A stretch of DNA of 64,000 nt from Sophora flavescens (Eukaryota; Streptophyta; Magnoliopsida; Fabales; Fabaceae). Shown one piece after another: positions 47,690 through 57,817 of this stretch. The notes beneath the pieces were generated by a model that saw only the letters and a list, made by a program, of their open reading frames with translations, searched no databases and was not told where the DNA came from. Both the position numbers and the translations under genes were made by a program. Every line of letters starts with the position of its first letter. The first letter of the stretch is position 1. Where the stretch lies: assembly GCA_030762895.1 (NCBI GenBank), contig CM061067.1:169630518-169694517 (forward strand). Direction: 5' to 3'.

Positions 47690-49030
47690 TTTTGGATCAT
47701 ATCACCTAACTAGGCCAATCTGTACTTTTTCGGGCATAATGGAGCCCCAATAGACTTGTTTGATCCTAATAGAGCCCAAATCGACTTGTTAAGTCCTAAT
47801 TGGGCCAATTGCCCCGTACGGCCCAATTGTACTTTTTTGGTCCTAATGGAGCCCAAATGGACTTGTTTGATCCAAATAGAGCCCAAATGGACTTTTTAGG
47901 TCATATAGGACCTAACTGGGGCAATTTGTACTTATTTGGTCCTAAAGCAGCCCAAATGGACTTGTTTGATCCTAATAGAACCCAAATGGGCTGTTTAGGT
48001 CATATACGACCTAACTAGGCCAATTTGTACTTTTTCAGGCATAAAGGTGCCCCAATGGACTTGTTCGATCCTAATAGAGCCCAAATCGACTTGGTAGGAC
48101 CTAATTGGGCCAATTGCCCCGTACGACCCAATTGTACTTCTTTGGTCCTGATGGATCCCAAATGGACTTGTTTGATCCTAATAGTGCCCAAATGGACTTT
48201 TTAGGTCATATACGACCTAACTGGGCCAATTTGTACTTTTTTGGTCCTAATGGAGCCCAAATGGACTTATTTGATCCTAATAGAGCCCAAATGGACTGTT
48301 TAGGTCATATACGACCTAACTAGGCCAATTTGTACTTTTTCGGGCATAAAGGAGCCCCAATGGACTTGTTCGATCCTAATAGAGCCCAAATCGACTTGGT
48401 AGGACCTAATTGGGCCAATTGCCCCGTACGGCCCAATTGTACTTCTTTGGTCCCAATGGATCCCAAATGGACTTGTTTGATCCTAATAGTGCCCAAATGG
48501 ACTTTTTAGGTCATACACGATCTAACTGGGCCAATTTGTACTTCTTTCGTCATAATGGAGCCCAAATGGACTTGTTTGATCCTAATAGAGCCCAAATGGA
48601 CTGTTTAGGTCATATAGGACCTAACTAGGCCAATTTTTACTTTTTCGGGCATAATGGATCCCAAACGGACTTGTTTGATCCTAATAGAGCCCAAATCAAC
48701 TTGTTAGGACCTAATTGGGACAATTGCCCCGATCGGCCCAATTGTACTTCTTTGGTCCTAATGGAGCCTAAATGGACTTGTATGATCCTAATAGATCCCA
48801 AATTGACTTTTTAGATCATTTAGTACCTAACTAGGCCAATTTGTACTTCTTTGGTCCTAATGGAGCTCAAATGGACTGGTTTGATCCTAATAGAGCCCAA
48901 ATTGACTTGTTAGGACCTAATTGGGCCAATTGCCCCGATCGGCCCAATTGAACTTCTATGGTCCTAATGAAGCCTAAATGGACTTGTTTGATCCTAATAG
49001 AGCCCAAATCGACTTGTTAGGACCTAAGCG
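47690..49030 (+). repeat. Tandem array, 305-bp higher-order unit
   Basis: Roughly 100-bp units built on ggtcctaatggagcccaaat and ggacttgtttgatcctaata recur throughout. Groups of three units form a 305-bp higher-order repeat whose phase is exact at 47800, 48105 and 48410. Identical-length open frames (72 codons) appear in each copy, which is a consequence of the repeat and not evidence for protein. Confidence 0.92.
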
Positions 49031-49245
49031 TAAGCTCCAAACATGATTTTCTTTGAAAATAACCTTGTTTGGTAATAAGATTAAGTGTTTAGATCAAATT
49101 AGAATGGATGTTTAAGTTTATTTTGCTTGATGGAGTAGATAATTACACTCTTGGAGCTAACGTGAGCATTAAGACGAGAATCCTTTACTTGTCTGTCTTC
49201 AAAGGTAAGGGGAGCTTGCCTAGGGATATTCAATAACTATATGCA
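49025..49245 (+). repeat. Duplicate piece of LTR sequence
   Basis: This segment (gcgtaagctccaaacatgat through gtaaggggagcttgcct) matches 50707-50975 within the LTR at 49405-51265, with a roughly 60-70-bp stretch of the latter missing. It therefore represents a second, truncated LTR copy. Confidence 0.8.
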
Positions 49246-49404
49246 TGTGTGTATGTGTGTAATTGAGTGTTGTGAATATTATTGTGATATTGAGCCAATA
49301 CTTGAATAAAAATCTTAATTCTTCTTTGTTTATTTTCAATTACATGTAATGAGTGTTGCAATAACTCATGGACTGATGCAAGATCTAGGAAAACATATGT
49401 CCTG

Positions 49405-51265
49405 TGTAACACCCTAGTTTTTACACATATGATTAATTATTTTATTTGGATATTTATGTTCATTTTGTTATGTGGTTTAGTTTGAGTAATTGAATTACTC
49501 TCTTCAAATTATTTTATTGGGTGCGTTAGCACTGACTTATTTCAGTGAATGCACGCTTACTAGACAATAATTTACGTTATTGTCACTATTATTACCAGTA
49601 CAGAAAAATATTTAAAATAATATGATTAAGAGAAAAACATTTTCATATTTTCATTCAATTTAATTTTAGAGTTGAAAATAAACTGGTTTGACCTTAATCG
49701 GAGATTAAATTTTGGACCGAGTATTTTCTTAGTTGATCAGTTCAACTATTAATCTTTACTCTAATTTGAATTTCGAAATCATATATTTATCAATCTTTAT
49801 TTTTAGATTCCAAAAAGTCAAAACATGTTTATTTTAGGCTTAACATTTATCACTTATTTTATACCCACCAGTACAAAAATCAAAAAATTTCTCTTCCCTC
49901 CCCTTTATTTCACGCGTCCCTCCCTTCCTCCTTCAACAAAACTCACTTCTTTCTTTTTCTTTTTCTTTGTTTCTTCTTCTTCCTCCTGACTCCATCTCTC
50001 TCTTCCTCCCCACTTCATATTCCTCCTCCTTCCTCTAACTCAGCCACGCCTCCAGCCACCATGGAGCGTTGTCAGGCCGTCACCTAAAGCGAGGGGATGA
50101 CGCGCGTTCAGCTTCACGTCGCGCCAGCCACCGCGAGCGCCGCCTGCAACCCGCCATCCGTCGCTGTCCGACCACCGCACAGTAGGAGGAAGACGACCAC
50201 GCACGCCGCCCTGCACATACTGGACTGCTTCGCTTCGTTTGGTTGCTGTCTCTGTCACAGGGAGCGCTGTTGTCTTGTCCTTGCCGGAGCCGTCGTGACG
50301 CCGCTGCTGTTGTACCTCCAAGGCAGCCGCCATGTTTTCTTCCTCTTCCACCTTGAGTGAGTCAAAACCCTCTCTTGTGTCTCAGATTCAAAACCCCCAA
50401 ATTGATTTTGAAACCCTAACCCTAACCCTAACCCTAACCCTTTGATTTCAGATTTTAATCTTGAAATTTAACCTTGTTTTATGAAATTGGGACTGTGAAT
50501 TGGTGTTTCCCTAAACCAATTTCATTATTCTTTAGTTCAAATGAGTTTCCCCAAATTGTATTTAGGAGCCCTAAACCCCAATTTGATTTTATTTGAATTT
50601 GGTTATGTTTTTGTGAAATTAAATATGATTTAGTACAATTAGGACTCTTAATTGATGATTCCCAAGTTCTCTTTCATGATCCTTTAATCAAAATAAAGTT
50701 TCCTTAAAAGGTATTGTGAAGCGTGAGCTTCAAACATTATTTTCTTTGAAAATGACCTTGTTTGGTAATAAGGTTAAGTGTTTAGAACAAATTAGAATGT
50801 GTGTTTGATCATGTGTAATTGATTTCTTGATATCTGGTTGTTGTGCGTTGTTGGATTCCCTCTCTGAGACGTTTGACACGGCTATGATTGCTTGATGGAG
50901 TAGATATGAGCTAACGTGAGCATTAAGACGAGGATCCTTTACTTGTCTTCAAAGGTAAGGGGAGCTTGCCTGAGGGATTTTTCTCAATAACCATTTGCTT
51001 GTAGTGTAGTCTGTATAATTTATGTGGTTGTGGTTATCTGTTTGTGCGGTTTATGTTGTGTTGTTTATCTGAGTATCGGTGTTTGATTTGCTTTTAAATT
51101 ATTTGATTATCTGTAGTTGTATATTATATTGCTATGATGCATGATCTGCCTGGTGACATAATTCTGACAACTGTTGTTAAATGTTGTTTGTGAGTGTTGT
51201 TTGAGAAGCCCGATGGGGTCGCCAGCACAACCGATTATCTAGTAATGCCCAAGGGGGGTGTTACA
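49405..51265 (+). repeat. Solo gypsy LTR inside CACTA-D
   Basis: Starts TGTAACACCC and ends GGGGTGTTACA (1861 bp), with no internal retrotransposon sequence on either side. It contains a pyrimidine-rich then GC-rich leader-like zone (49890-50350) followed by a telomere-like run (50412-50440). The flanking five bases do not match, so the target duplication has decayed or the ends are slightly misplaced. Confidence 0.6.
50412..50440 (+). repeat. Interstitial telomere-like run (CCCTAA)n
   Basis: AAACCCTAA followed by further CCCTAA units, about four in all, with a six-base period. Typical plant telomere DNA has a seven-base CCCTAAA unit, so only the first unit matches a plant telo-box. Confidence 0.85.
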
Positions 51266-51673
51266 CCAATAACTACTTTGACTTTTCATGAAACCATCTT
51301 TGAAGCTTCTATGTTATGAAATTATAAAATTCAGTGCTAATTATTTGTGTTGCAGTCATATAGGTGAGATGCGCTTATTAGTTATTATTGTAATTTAGTT
51401 TGTGATAGTTTCGATTGTGGCTACCCTTCGTGAAAAGAATGCAAATTTGTGAAAGTGTGTTTTTGTTGTGGGGACTTTACATGAATGATATAAAAAAGTT
51501 TCCTTCTTCATGTTGTTGGTGTGGCCACTTGTACAAATTGCTTGCTTTCTTTGTTAGGAACATGGTTTTATTATACTATCTCTTAGTTTAGTCACTGAAC
51601 CTTGTTTTGACAACACAACTGTATTAAGTGTCAGTGTTTGATGGATGATGTATCTACATATGCATATGAGCAG
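51266..51673. other. CACTA-D spacer
   Basis: No gene was recognised. It ends at the acceptor-like site before the captured exon and may include intron sequence of the captured gene. Confidence 0.4.
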
Positions 51674-52045
51674 AATGCAAGTGGTGCCTCTAGAAAGGCC
51701 GGTGGCAATCAATCAACGGCATCGGGGGTGTCTAATCCAGCAACTAGACCTTCTGGTAAATTTTTGAAGACAGTAATTGCAAAATGAATTTGGGGCTTTT
51801 GTTCTTTCTATTGCCCGAATATTTGGGATTCTTTCTTATAGGAAATGGAAGACAAGAAATGGATTTTAGAGATTCGAGTTCTGAAAATAGGAGTGCCTTT
51901 CCTATGGGTAAGCAGGTAATAGGAACATGGAATTCAAAGATGCTGCCTCTGCTGCAGCAGAGGCCGCAGACTCTGAGAACTTGCAAGCATGGCTGCAAGA
52001 GCAGTTGCTGAACTTTCAAACCGAGAGAACATGACAGCAAGACTC
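51674..52045 (+). pseudogene. IST1-like (Vps4 regulator) gene fragment captured in CACTA-D
   Basis: IST1-like proteins regulate ESCRT-III and Vps4 in membrane sorting. One exon (51674-51755) reads an open Ser/Gly-rich stretch ending NPATRPSG. A clean GT-AG intron follows (51756-51841), in phase 1. The next exon reads GNGRQEMDFRDSSSENR. After a two-base frameshift near 51916 it reads NRNMEFKDAASAAAEAAD, and after another shift near 51982 it reads ASMAARAVAELSNRENM. The NMEFKDA and SMAARA-AELS motifs resemble the low-complexity region downstream of the IST1 domain in plant IST1-like proteins. The IST1 domain itself is absent. It is a broken fragment, still with an intron, so capture was at the DNA level. 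Confidence 0.55.
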
Positions 52046-52324
52046 AAGTGGGTCACATAGTTCTTCTGGCAACTTTTTTTTTTGTTTGGTTCATTACATG
52101 ACCTTCACAGTTCACAGTGGCTTGATCTTCTCATAGTTTTTAAGTCAAGACTTTTGGATTGCATGCAGTAATTGGTATTTGATTTTTAGAAGTTGTATGG
52201 TACCAAGGCTGTATTTTGTAACAATAGTCAAATTCATGATTTTGTGATTGAATGTGAAACTGCAAATGTTAGTGATCGGTGCCATATAATTCACATAGAT
52301 AGTGAAACTGTAATGGAAGTGAAG

Positions 52325-52670
52325 TGATCTGTCACGGCCGTGATGGGCATCACGGCCTGCCGTGACAGCTTCTGCCTTGAATGTTGCTACACTAAATGGT
52401 ATGTCACTATGCCGTGGATGGGTATCACGGCCTGGCCGTGACAGATTCTACCTAGAAGGGTGCCGCTCGCTTGACATGTCACGGCCGTGATGGGCATCAC
52501 GGCCTGGCCGTGACGAGTTTCGCCTTGAACGTTGCTTCACTAAATGGTCATCGCACGTGGTCGTGATGGGTATCACGGCCTGTCCGTGACGATTCTCGCC
52601 TAGAAAGGGTGTGGCTCGCTTGACATGTCACGGCCGTGATGGGCATCACACCGGCCGCCGTGATCGATTC
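52325..52670. repeat. Cluster of tcacggccgtga palindromes in CACTA-D
   Basis: About five pairs reading tcacggccgtgatgggcatc then acggcctggccgtgac, spaced 60-80 bp apart with cttgacatg or ttgctac spacers. The same words recur at 47270-47440, 53285-53590 and 56085-56315. Confidence 0.85.
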
Positions 52671-52679
52671 TCGACTTTT

Positions 52680-53061
52680 CATTCTTCCGTGGGAAATCCG
52701 TCCCAAATCCGTTGGAAAACAAAAATAAATCTGTCTCAAAATCCGTCAGAACAATAACCAACAAAATCACAACATCCGGCCCCAAATCCGTCCAAAAACA
52801 AAAATAAATCTGTCCGAAATCCGGCCCGGACAATAACCAAAATCCGATTTCCATGTTGTCCATATTCCGTCCGTAATCCGTCCGTAAATATTTTCGGACA
52901 GAATTTCGAACGGATTCTATAATTTCCCACGAGGCTTTTTCGGACGGGTGCCATTCCGTCCGAAATCCGTCCGAAATGAATTATCCATCCGAAATTTGTC
53001 CAATTTTCGTCCGAAATCCGTCCTAAATTCTCTCTCCGAAAATGATGGATTTCTAGTAGTG
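52680..53061. repeat. Right subterminal repeats of CACTA-D
   Basis: Degenerate copies of aatccgtccgaaa and tcggacgg words in both orientations, less regular than the left array. Confidence 0.75.
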
Positions 53062-53069
53062 GAAATTAC

Positions 53070-54680
53070 TCGATGAGTGTGATTCCACATCATCTTTGTC
53101 TATCATTTTGCATGCATTTTCATGTAGTTTAGGCATATTTTTATTAGATTTTAGGTTAATTTTCCTTTGGAACGGGTAAGGCGGTTTTCGTGTGTTGTTT
53201 TTGCAGATATCAAGGGTAAATTGCTCAAGATCAACCATGATGAAGTTTGGATGAAGATGGAGCTTTAAAACTGAAGAAAATGAGCCAAACAGATCCATCA
53301 CGGCCTTAGCCGTGATGCCCATCACGGCCATGATCGAGCAAAACTGAAAAAGAAGAAAGGTCAAGTCGAGTTCATCACGGCCTGGCCGTGATATCCATCA
53401 CGGCCGTGACCCAAAACCACCGCAAGTCGAGCACATCACGGCCCACCGTGAAATTCATCACGGGCCAAAATGAGAGGCTCGCGTCGCGCAAGGATATTCG
53501 CGTCGCGAAAGACCGGATTTTGCACAACTTCCGTAAGCGAGAGATCGCGTCACGGCCTGGCCGTGATGGCCATCACGGCCGTGACGCCGCATTACTTGGA
53601 CCTGAAGAAACCGAAATAGATCAGATTTTGAGTTGGTTTGGGACTCTAACTTCCCCATTTCTATAAATAAGGACCAAGGCATCAGATCAGGAGAGGGGAT
53701 CACAGATTGGGATCACAATCCATAACAACTAGGACTCTAGGCTTAGATCTCTCTTCTCCTCTTCTCTTCTCTTCTCTGATTTTTGTATTTTCATGTTATT
53801 TGTAATCATGCTTGTCATCTCCATGGCAAGGCGTGAGTAGTAGCATAGTTTCTAGGGACTAGGGCTCTGCCCGAGGTTTGTAAATGATGTTGATTTGATG
53901 TAAAATCGTTGTTGATTTCGTTATTGTTTTAGATATGATTTCTAGTGTGTTAACCACTCATAAATTTCGGCAACCGTTTATTTACGTGACGTAGACGTTC
54001 TAAGGAGGAACCTAGCGGTGAACTTAGGATGTCTAGGGTATTTCACTCGTAAAGCCCGGCAGCCACTGGTTTGTGAGATGTGAATGATCCAAGGAGGAAC
54101 CTAGCGGTGAACTTAGGTTATTTGCATGACTGAGACATTTCAAGGAGGAACCTAGCGGTGAACTTGGGTGTTGGACCTATAAAAGTCAGACTTGGGACTG
54201 AAATCACGAGAGTTAGAAGCCGTCCCTCGAGGAGCAACGAGTTGTCACGGAACGCAAAGGGTCCAATCTGGGATCGACTACCACGAGAGTAGGGGTCGGG
54301 TCAATTGGGCACGGCTTTTGTAACCCGAGAGGGAGCTTAAGCTATCAGAGGATAAACTCGCCTTCAAGGCAATTTCGGTAATCAACAAAGGTAAATCTGT
54401 TTAGCAACATAGGCAGCCTCAAAGGTAACCCAAATCCCTAGGAATCCGTTTAAATCGAAAACCCCAAAAACATTTGTTTTCTGCTCGTCTATCTTTTAAT
54501 TTCAAATTCAAACCAATTTCAAAACCCTCTTTAAAACTGTCCAGATTTAATCGATTCGAAAGCCGATTGCGATTCGTGAACACAGTCTCTGTGGGTTCGA
54601 TATCTTTTATTACTTGACGGCAGTCCGGTACACTTGCCGGATACACACGAGCGCGCGTTCAGCGCACGACATCAAGTTTT
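53070..54680 (+). repeat. Tat-like LTR
   Basis: About 1.6 kb. It has a GC-rich cluster of tcacggcc words (53285-53590) directly upstream of the TATA-like box at 53661-53670. There is also a short internal series of three aaggaggaacctagcggtga units (54000-54160) and the family LTR-end signature near 54600-54680. The exact boundary with the primer site is uncertain by some bases. Confidence 0.6.
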
Positions 54681-56460
54681 TGGCACCCCAAGCTTAAAAC
54701 TTTGCTTGTCCTCAAGCAATTACTCAGGCCATAAGATAAATCAATTAAAACATGGATAGTGAACCAAAAACCCTAGAAGCTAATCCAAGTGATAGGCATA
54801 TTCAATAAGCACTTAAGAGATAATCAAGTTCAAGTCCAATTAGAAGCTTAGGTTCTTCAAGTTCATGTCCTCACTGATTTGGGCACTCATCTCACCTCAC
54901 TCAAGTGTTTTAGGGTATATGACAATTCACTCCATTTCCTCAAGGAAAGTATTTTACCATAGGCTTGACTATTAATCAAATCTCCACTTTATTAATGAAA
55001 ACACTTAAGAATTAAGAGGTCTTTTCCTTTGGTTGTAATGTGGCCATGGGATTTATTGTAAGGTGGGAAAATCAAGGAAAGGGAATTTCAAGAAGGCTAG
55101 ACAGATTATCAAACATTACAAAGCATGACACCTTCTAAAATACCCCTTTTTGGGCTTTGGTTTACTTTTCCACCTTTCTTCCTTCATTTAATTTTTTTTT
55201 TCTTTTTCTTTTCATTTCTCACTTTCTTTGTCATCCCCTTCTCCATTTTTTTTTTCTGTTTATTTCATTTTTATTTGTTTGGAGAAGGGGAGATTTATAG
55301 CTCAAGAGAAATTACTTTCTAGCTTTTTTCTTCCCATACTTTTTCCAACTACCAATTACCCTTTTTGTAATACTTTAAAAGGTGCCATACCAAGCATTAT
55401 TTATCAAATTAATTCATGGTACCAAGAAAAGTATTTTATCTTTAGGCTCAAAATTGGGCAACTAAGGGGTAGCATTTATCATTCAAAGCTCGGGAGGCCG
55501 GAAAAATACCTAGTGCCTCAATCATTTCCAAAAATGTTTTCAGAAATTTTTAAGTTTTGAAATGGTTTCAAGTCAAGTTCTAGAAAATACAGTCCATGAG
55601 GAATTAAATCACTCTATCACAAGAAATGGGGTAGATTTAGTGAATACCCCCTTTTTGGCTCAAAATCTTACCTTTAGTAGTTCAAAAATCAGTGAGGTAC
55701 ACAAGTTTAAGTAACCACATGCTAATTATCAACTATCAAATGACTATCTCAAGAAATTTCATTTTTAGCCATATCACAAGAAAAATGAAAAATTGGGTTC
55801 AAAATTCACTATCTCAATTCATTTGGCACCAAGTTCTTACATTTGGATGCATGTTCTAAGTGAGGGCAATCTATAGAATGTGATCATACCAATCTATGCC
55901 TATGTGAATGCAATATGAATGCAACAATGCAAATGCAAAAATAAATACCCCTACCCCAAGCTTGATTACTTACATTGTCTCCAATGTAAATAATCAAGTC
56001 GGAGAGAGGAGAAAAATGGAACAACTTACCGAGTCGGTAGCGGGTGTTGGCTTCACATTCCAGTCAAAACTTGGGTAGAAATTTTATCACGGCCGTGAGG
56101 CTTATCACGGCTAGGCCGTGATCGCTTTCCTGCTCCTCGGGAGTTGCCCTGTCACGGCCGTGATCTACATCACGGCTAGGTCGTGATGCTCTCTGGCTTT
56201 GGCATCCTACTCATCACGCCCGTGATGGTTGTCACGGCTAGGCCGTGATCCTTTCTGTGCTCTTGTATATCTTATCACGGCCGTGACCACTGTCACGGCC
56301 AGGGCGTGATGGCCTCTGACTTTATCTTTTTATGCTCTTCTTCTCTTTCTCAACCTGAAAACACTAGACAAACTTATTAATGATATTTTTGCCTCTTGAT
56401 CTTCTCAAATTATTCAAGAGGTTAAATCAAAAACAAAAGGAAAAAGGGAAAGAAAACTTG
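54681..56460 (-). other. Tat-like 3' non-coding internal region (reversed)
   Basis: On the minus strand the right-to-left order leads to the ttgaggacaagcaaa and aagcttgggg motif at 54681-54722, as in the element at 1-1625. It contains a further cluster of tcacggccgtga words (56085-56315). No coding sequence is present, and the T-rich run at 55190-55260 gives meaningless Phe-rich frames. Confidence 0.55.
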
Positions 56461-56517
56461 GGTTGCCTCCCAAGAAGCGCTTATTTATGGTCTTAAGCTT
56501 GACCATACTTCCTCAAG

Positions 56518-57807
56518 TCAACCGGGGTCGGCTGGGCGTAGAAGTGCAGGCACACTTCTCTTCCAAGGAGCTCCTTCAAATAGCCGTTTCTGCTCATACG
56601 GCCAATAATGCTTCCGCTTCGCTCTTTTCTCTCGGAGCTTCCTAGCCTTCCTTCCTCCCGGCGGAAGTTTTGTTTCCGCATGGACAGCAACTCCAACTCC
56701 ATCACCGCTGGGTGCATCATTAGCCTTGCATATCTTTGGAGTTGCTTCCATGTTAAGTTCTTTCTCTACTCCGCGGAGACGTTACATCAATTTTGCACAC
56801 ATGGCTCTCAAAAGGAGGGTTGTTATAAGAGTTAGTCAACTGAAAATTTACCCTACCCTCCTCTACATTTAGAGAGAGTTTGCCATTCCTTACGCCTATT
56901 AATGCTCCAGCGGTTGCCAAGAATGGCCTTCCTTTTCGCTCGTGTCCTCCTCCTGGGTTCCACGTCCATTTCAGCTACCCCCACCCCAAGCTTATCATCC
57001 CTCAAGTGTATGACATTGCAATGCTCATTGGGATTTGCTTCGGGTTGCCCCGGAATGTACCCTTAGGTCTCGAGTACGTACGGGCTTGTTGGGCAATCTG
57101 GTTTTCTAGCATCTTGTTATGAGTTGCTAAGTTGTCTACCTTATATGTTAGATCCTTTATTGCCTCACTCACGCTTCTCTTCCTTGTTGTCTAAACTCCT
57201 CATTCTGTTTTGTCCGAGTTTCGACAAAACTTTCAAATAAAGTCTCGAGTTTAGATCTTTGTACCCGAGGATACCCCTGCTGCTCTCTTATTACCTTGAC
57301 CCTCTTGGAACTCATGATTAAGCGTGTTGCTGTAGTTGCCGTAGGAGAGGTAAGGGTTGTTTCTTCTTTGGTTGTAGGGATTTGGGGGAGCATAGTTGGG
57401 CAGCTTCGGGTTCGTATCATAGTAGTTGTTACAAGAGTTCACTTGCTCACCCGGCGCCGGGATCCATGTGGGCATCCCATCATGTCATGTCCCTGCATTC
57501 CACAAATCTCACAAACAAGGTTAGTAGCACCTATTGCACTCACATTAGCTCTTTCAATCTTATCTAATCTTTTATTTAGTGAGTCAAATTTAGACATAAT
57601 CAGATCAATGCTACTTACTTCAAACTTACCCCCCGAAATCTTGTTCGGGTTATTACCTCTTTCGGATCCCCATTGGTGGTAGTTGGTGGCGACATTCTCG
57701 ATGATGTTGAATGCCTCAGTGAGAGGCCTATTCATAAATGCTCCACCGGCTGCAGAATCTAGTGACACCTTCGAAGAGTAATCCAATCCGTTATAGAAGG
57801 TGTGCAC
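56518..57807 (-). pseudogene. Athila/Tat-type gag and start of protease
   Basis: The minus strand from 57807 reads HTFYNGLDYSSKVSLDSAAG, a gag block characteristic of Athila/Tat elements, then EAFNIIENVATNYHQWGSER, and a single CX2C-type piece CEICGMQGHDMMGCP. After a frameshift it continues through a Pro/Tyr/Asn-rich gag tail (57475-57251). Near 57000-56880 a protease-like stretch (reverse complement of ggcaaccgctggagca) matches the GRPFLATA block. A basic Lys/Arg-rich piece follows (56640-56600). The gag N-terminus and all of RT, RNase H and integrase are missing. The element is non-autonomous. Confidence 0.65.
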
Positions 57808-57817
57808 TATTAACCAA

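Larger units (their letters stand above)
46628..53061. mobile_element. CACTA-D: large non-autonomous CACTA element
   Basis: The left end reads CACTACTAGAAAACTTGAAT and the right end, on the reverse strand, reads CACTACTAGAAATCC. A perfect 3-bp duplication GAA flanks it (46625-46627 and 53062-53064). No transposase gene is present in its 6434 bp. Its contents from left to right are subterminal palindromic repeats, a reversed Tat-LTR piece, a 305-bp-period tandem array, gypsy LTR sequences, an IST1-like gene fragment, a cluster of tcacggccgtga words, and right subterminal repeats. It was probably moved by the transposase of a relative such as CACTA-E. Confidence 0.88.
53070..57816 (+). mobile_element. 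Tat/Athila-like element fragment with LTR and reversed internal part
   Basis: It begins near TCGATGAGTGTG and contains an LTR reading left to right (TATA-like ctataaata at 53661) that ends in ggtacacttgccgg and acatcaagtttttggcacc. The last part is an Athila-type primer-site region (usually TTTTTGGCGCC). The sequence after it, however, reads as the reverse of a 3' internal end: caagcttaaaactttgcttg, then tcctcaagcaa. The gag/protease coding that follows is on the minus strand. ATTAC occurs on both sides (53065-53069 and 57817-57821), which may be a target duplication. No second LTR is present and pol is absent. Confidence 0.55.

Noticed and set aside
47800..48628. Three equal-length open frames beginning MGQLPRT, 305 bases apart
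   Set aside because: They are produced by the tandem array itself. There is no protein-like conservation beyond the DNA repeat and no flanking gene signals.
50040..50360. Overlapping frames on both strands in a GC-rich segment with a start context like a plant gene
   Set aside because: It lies inside an LTR-bounded repeat and has no motif. It is better read as a leader region.
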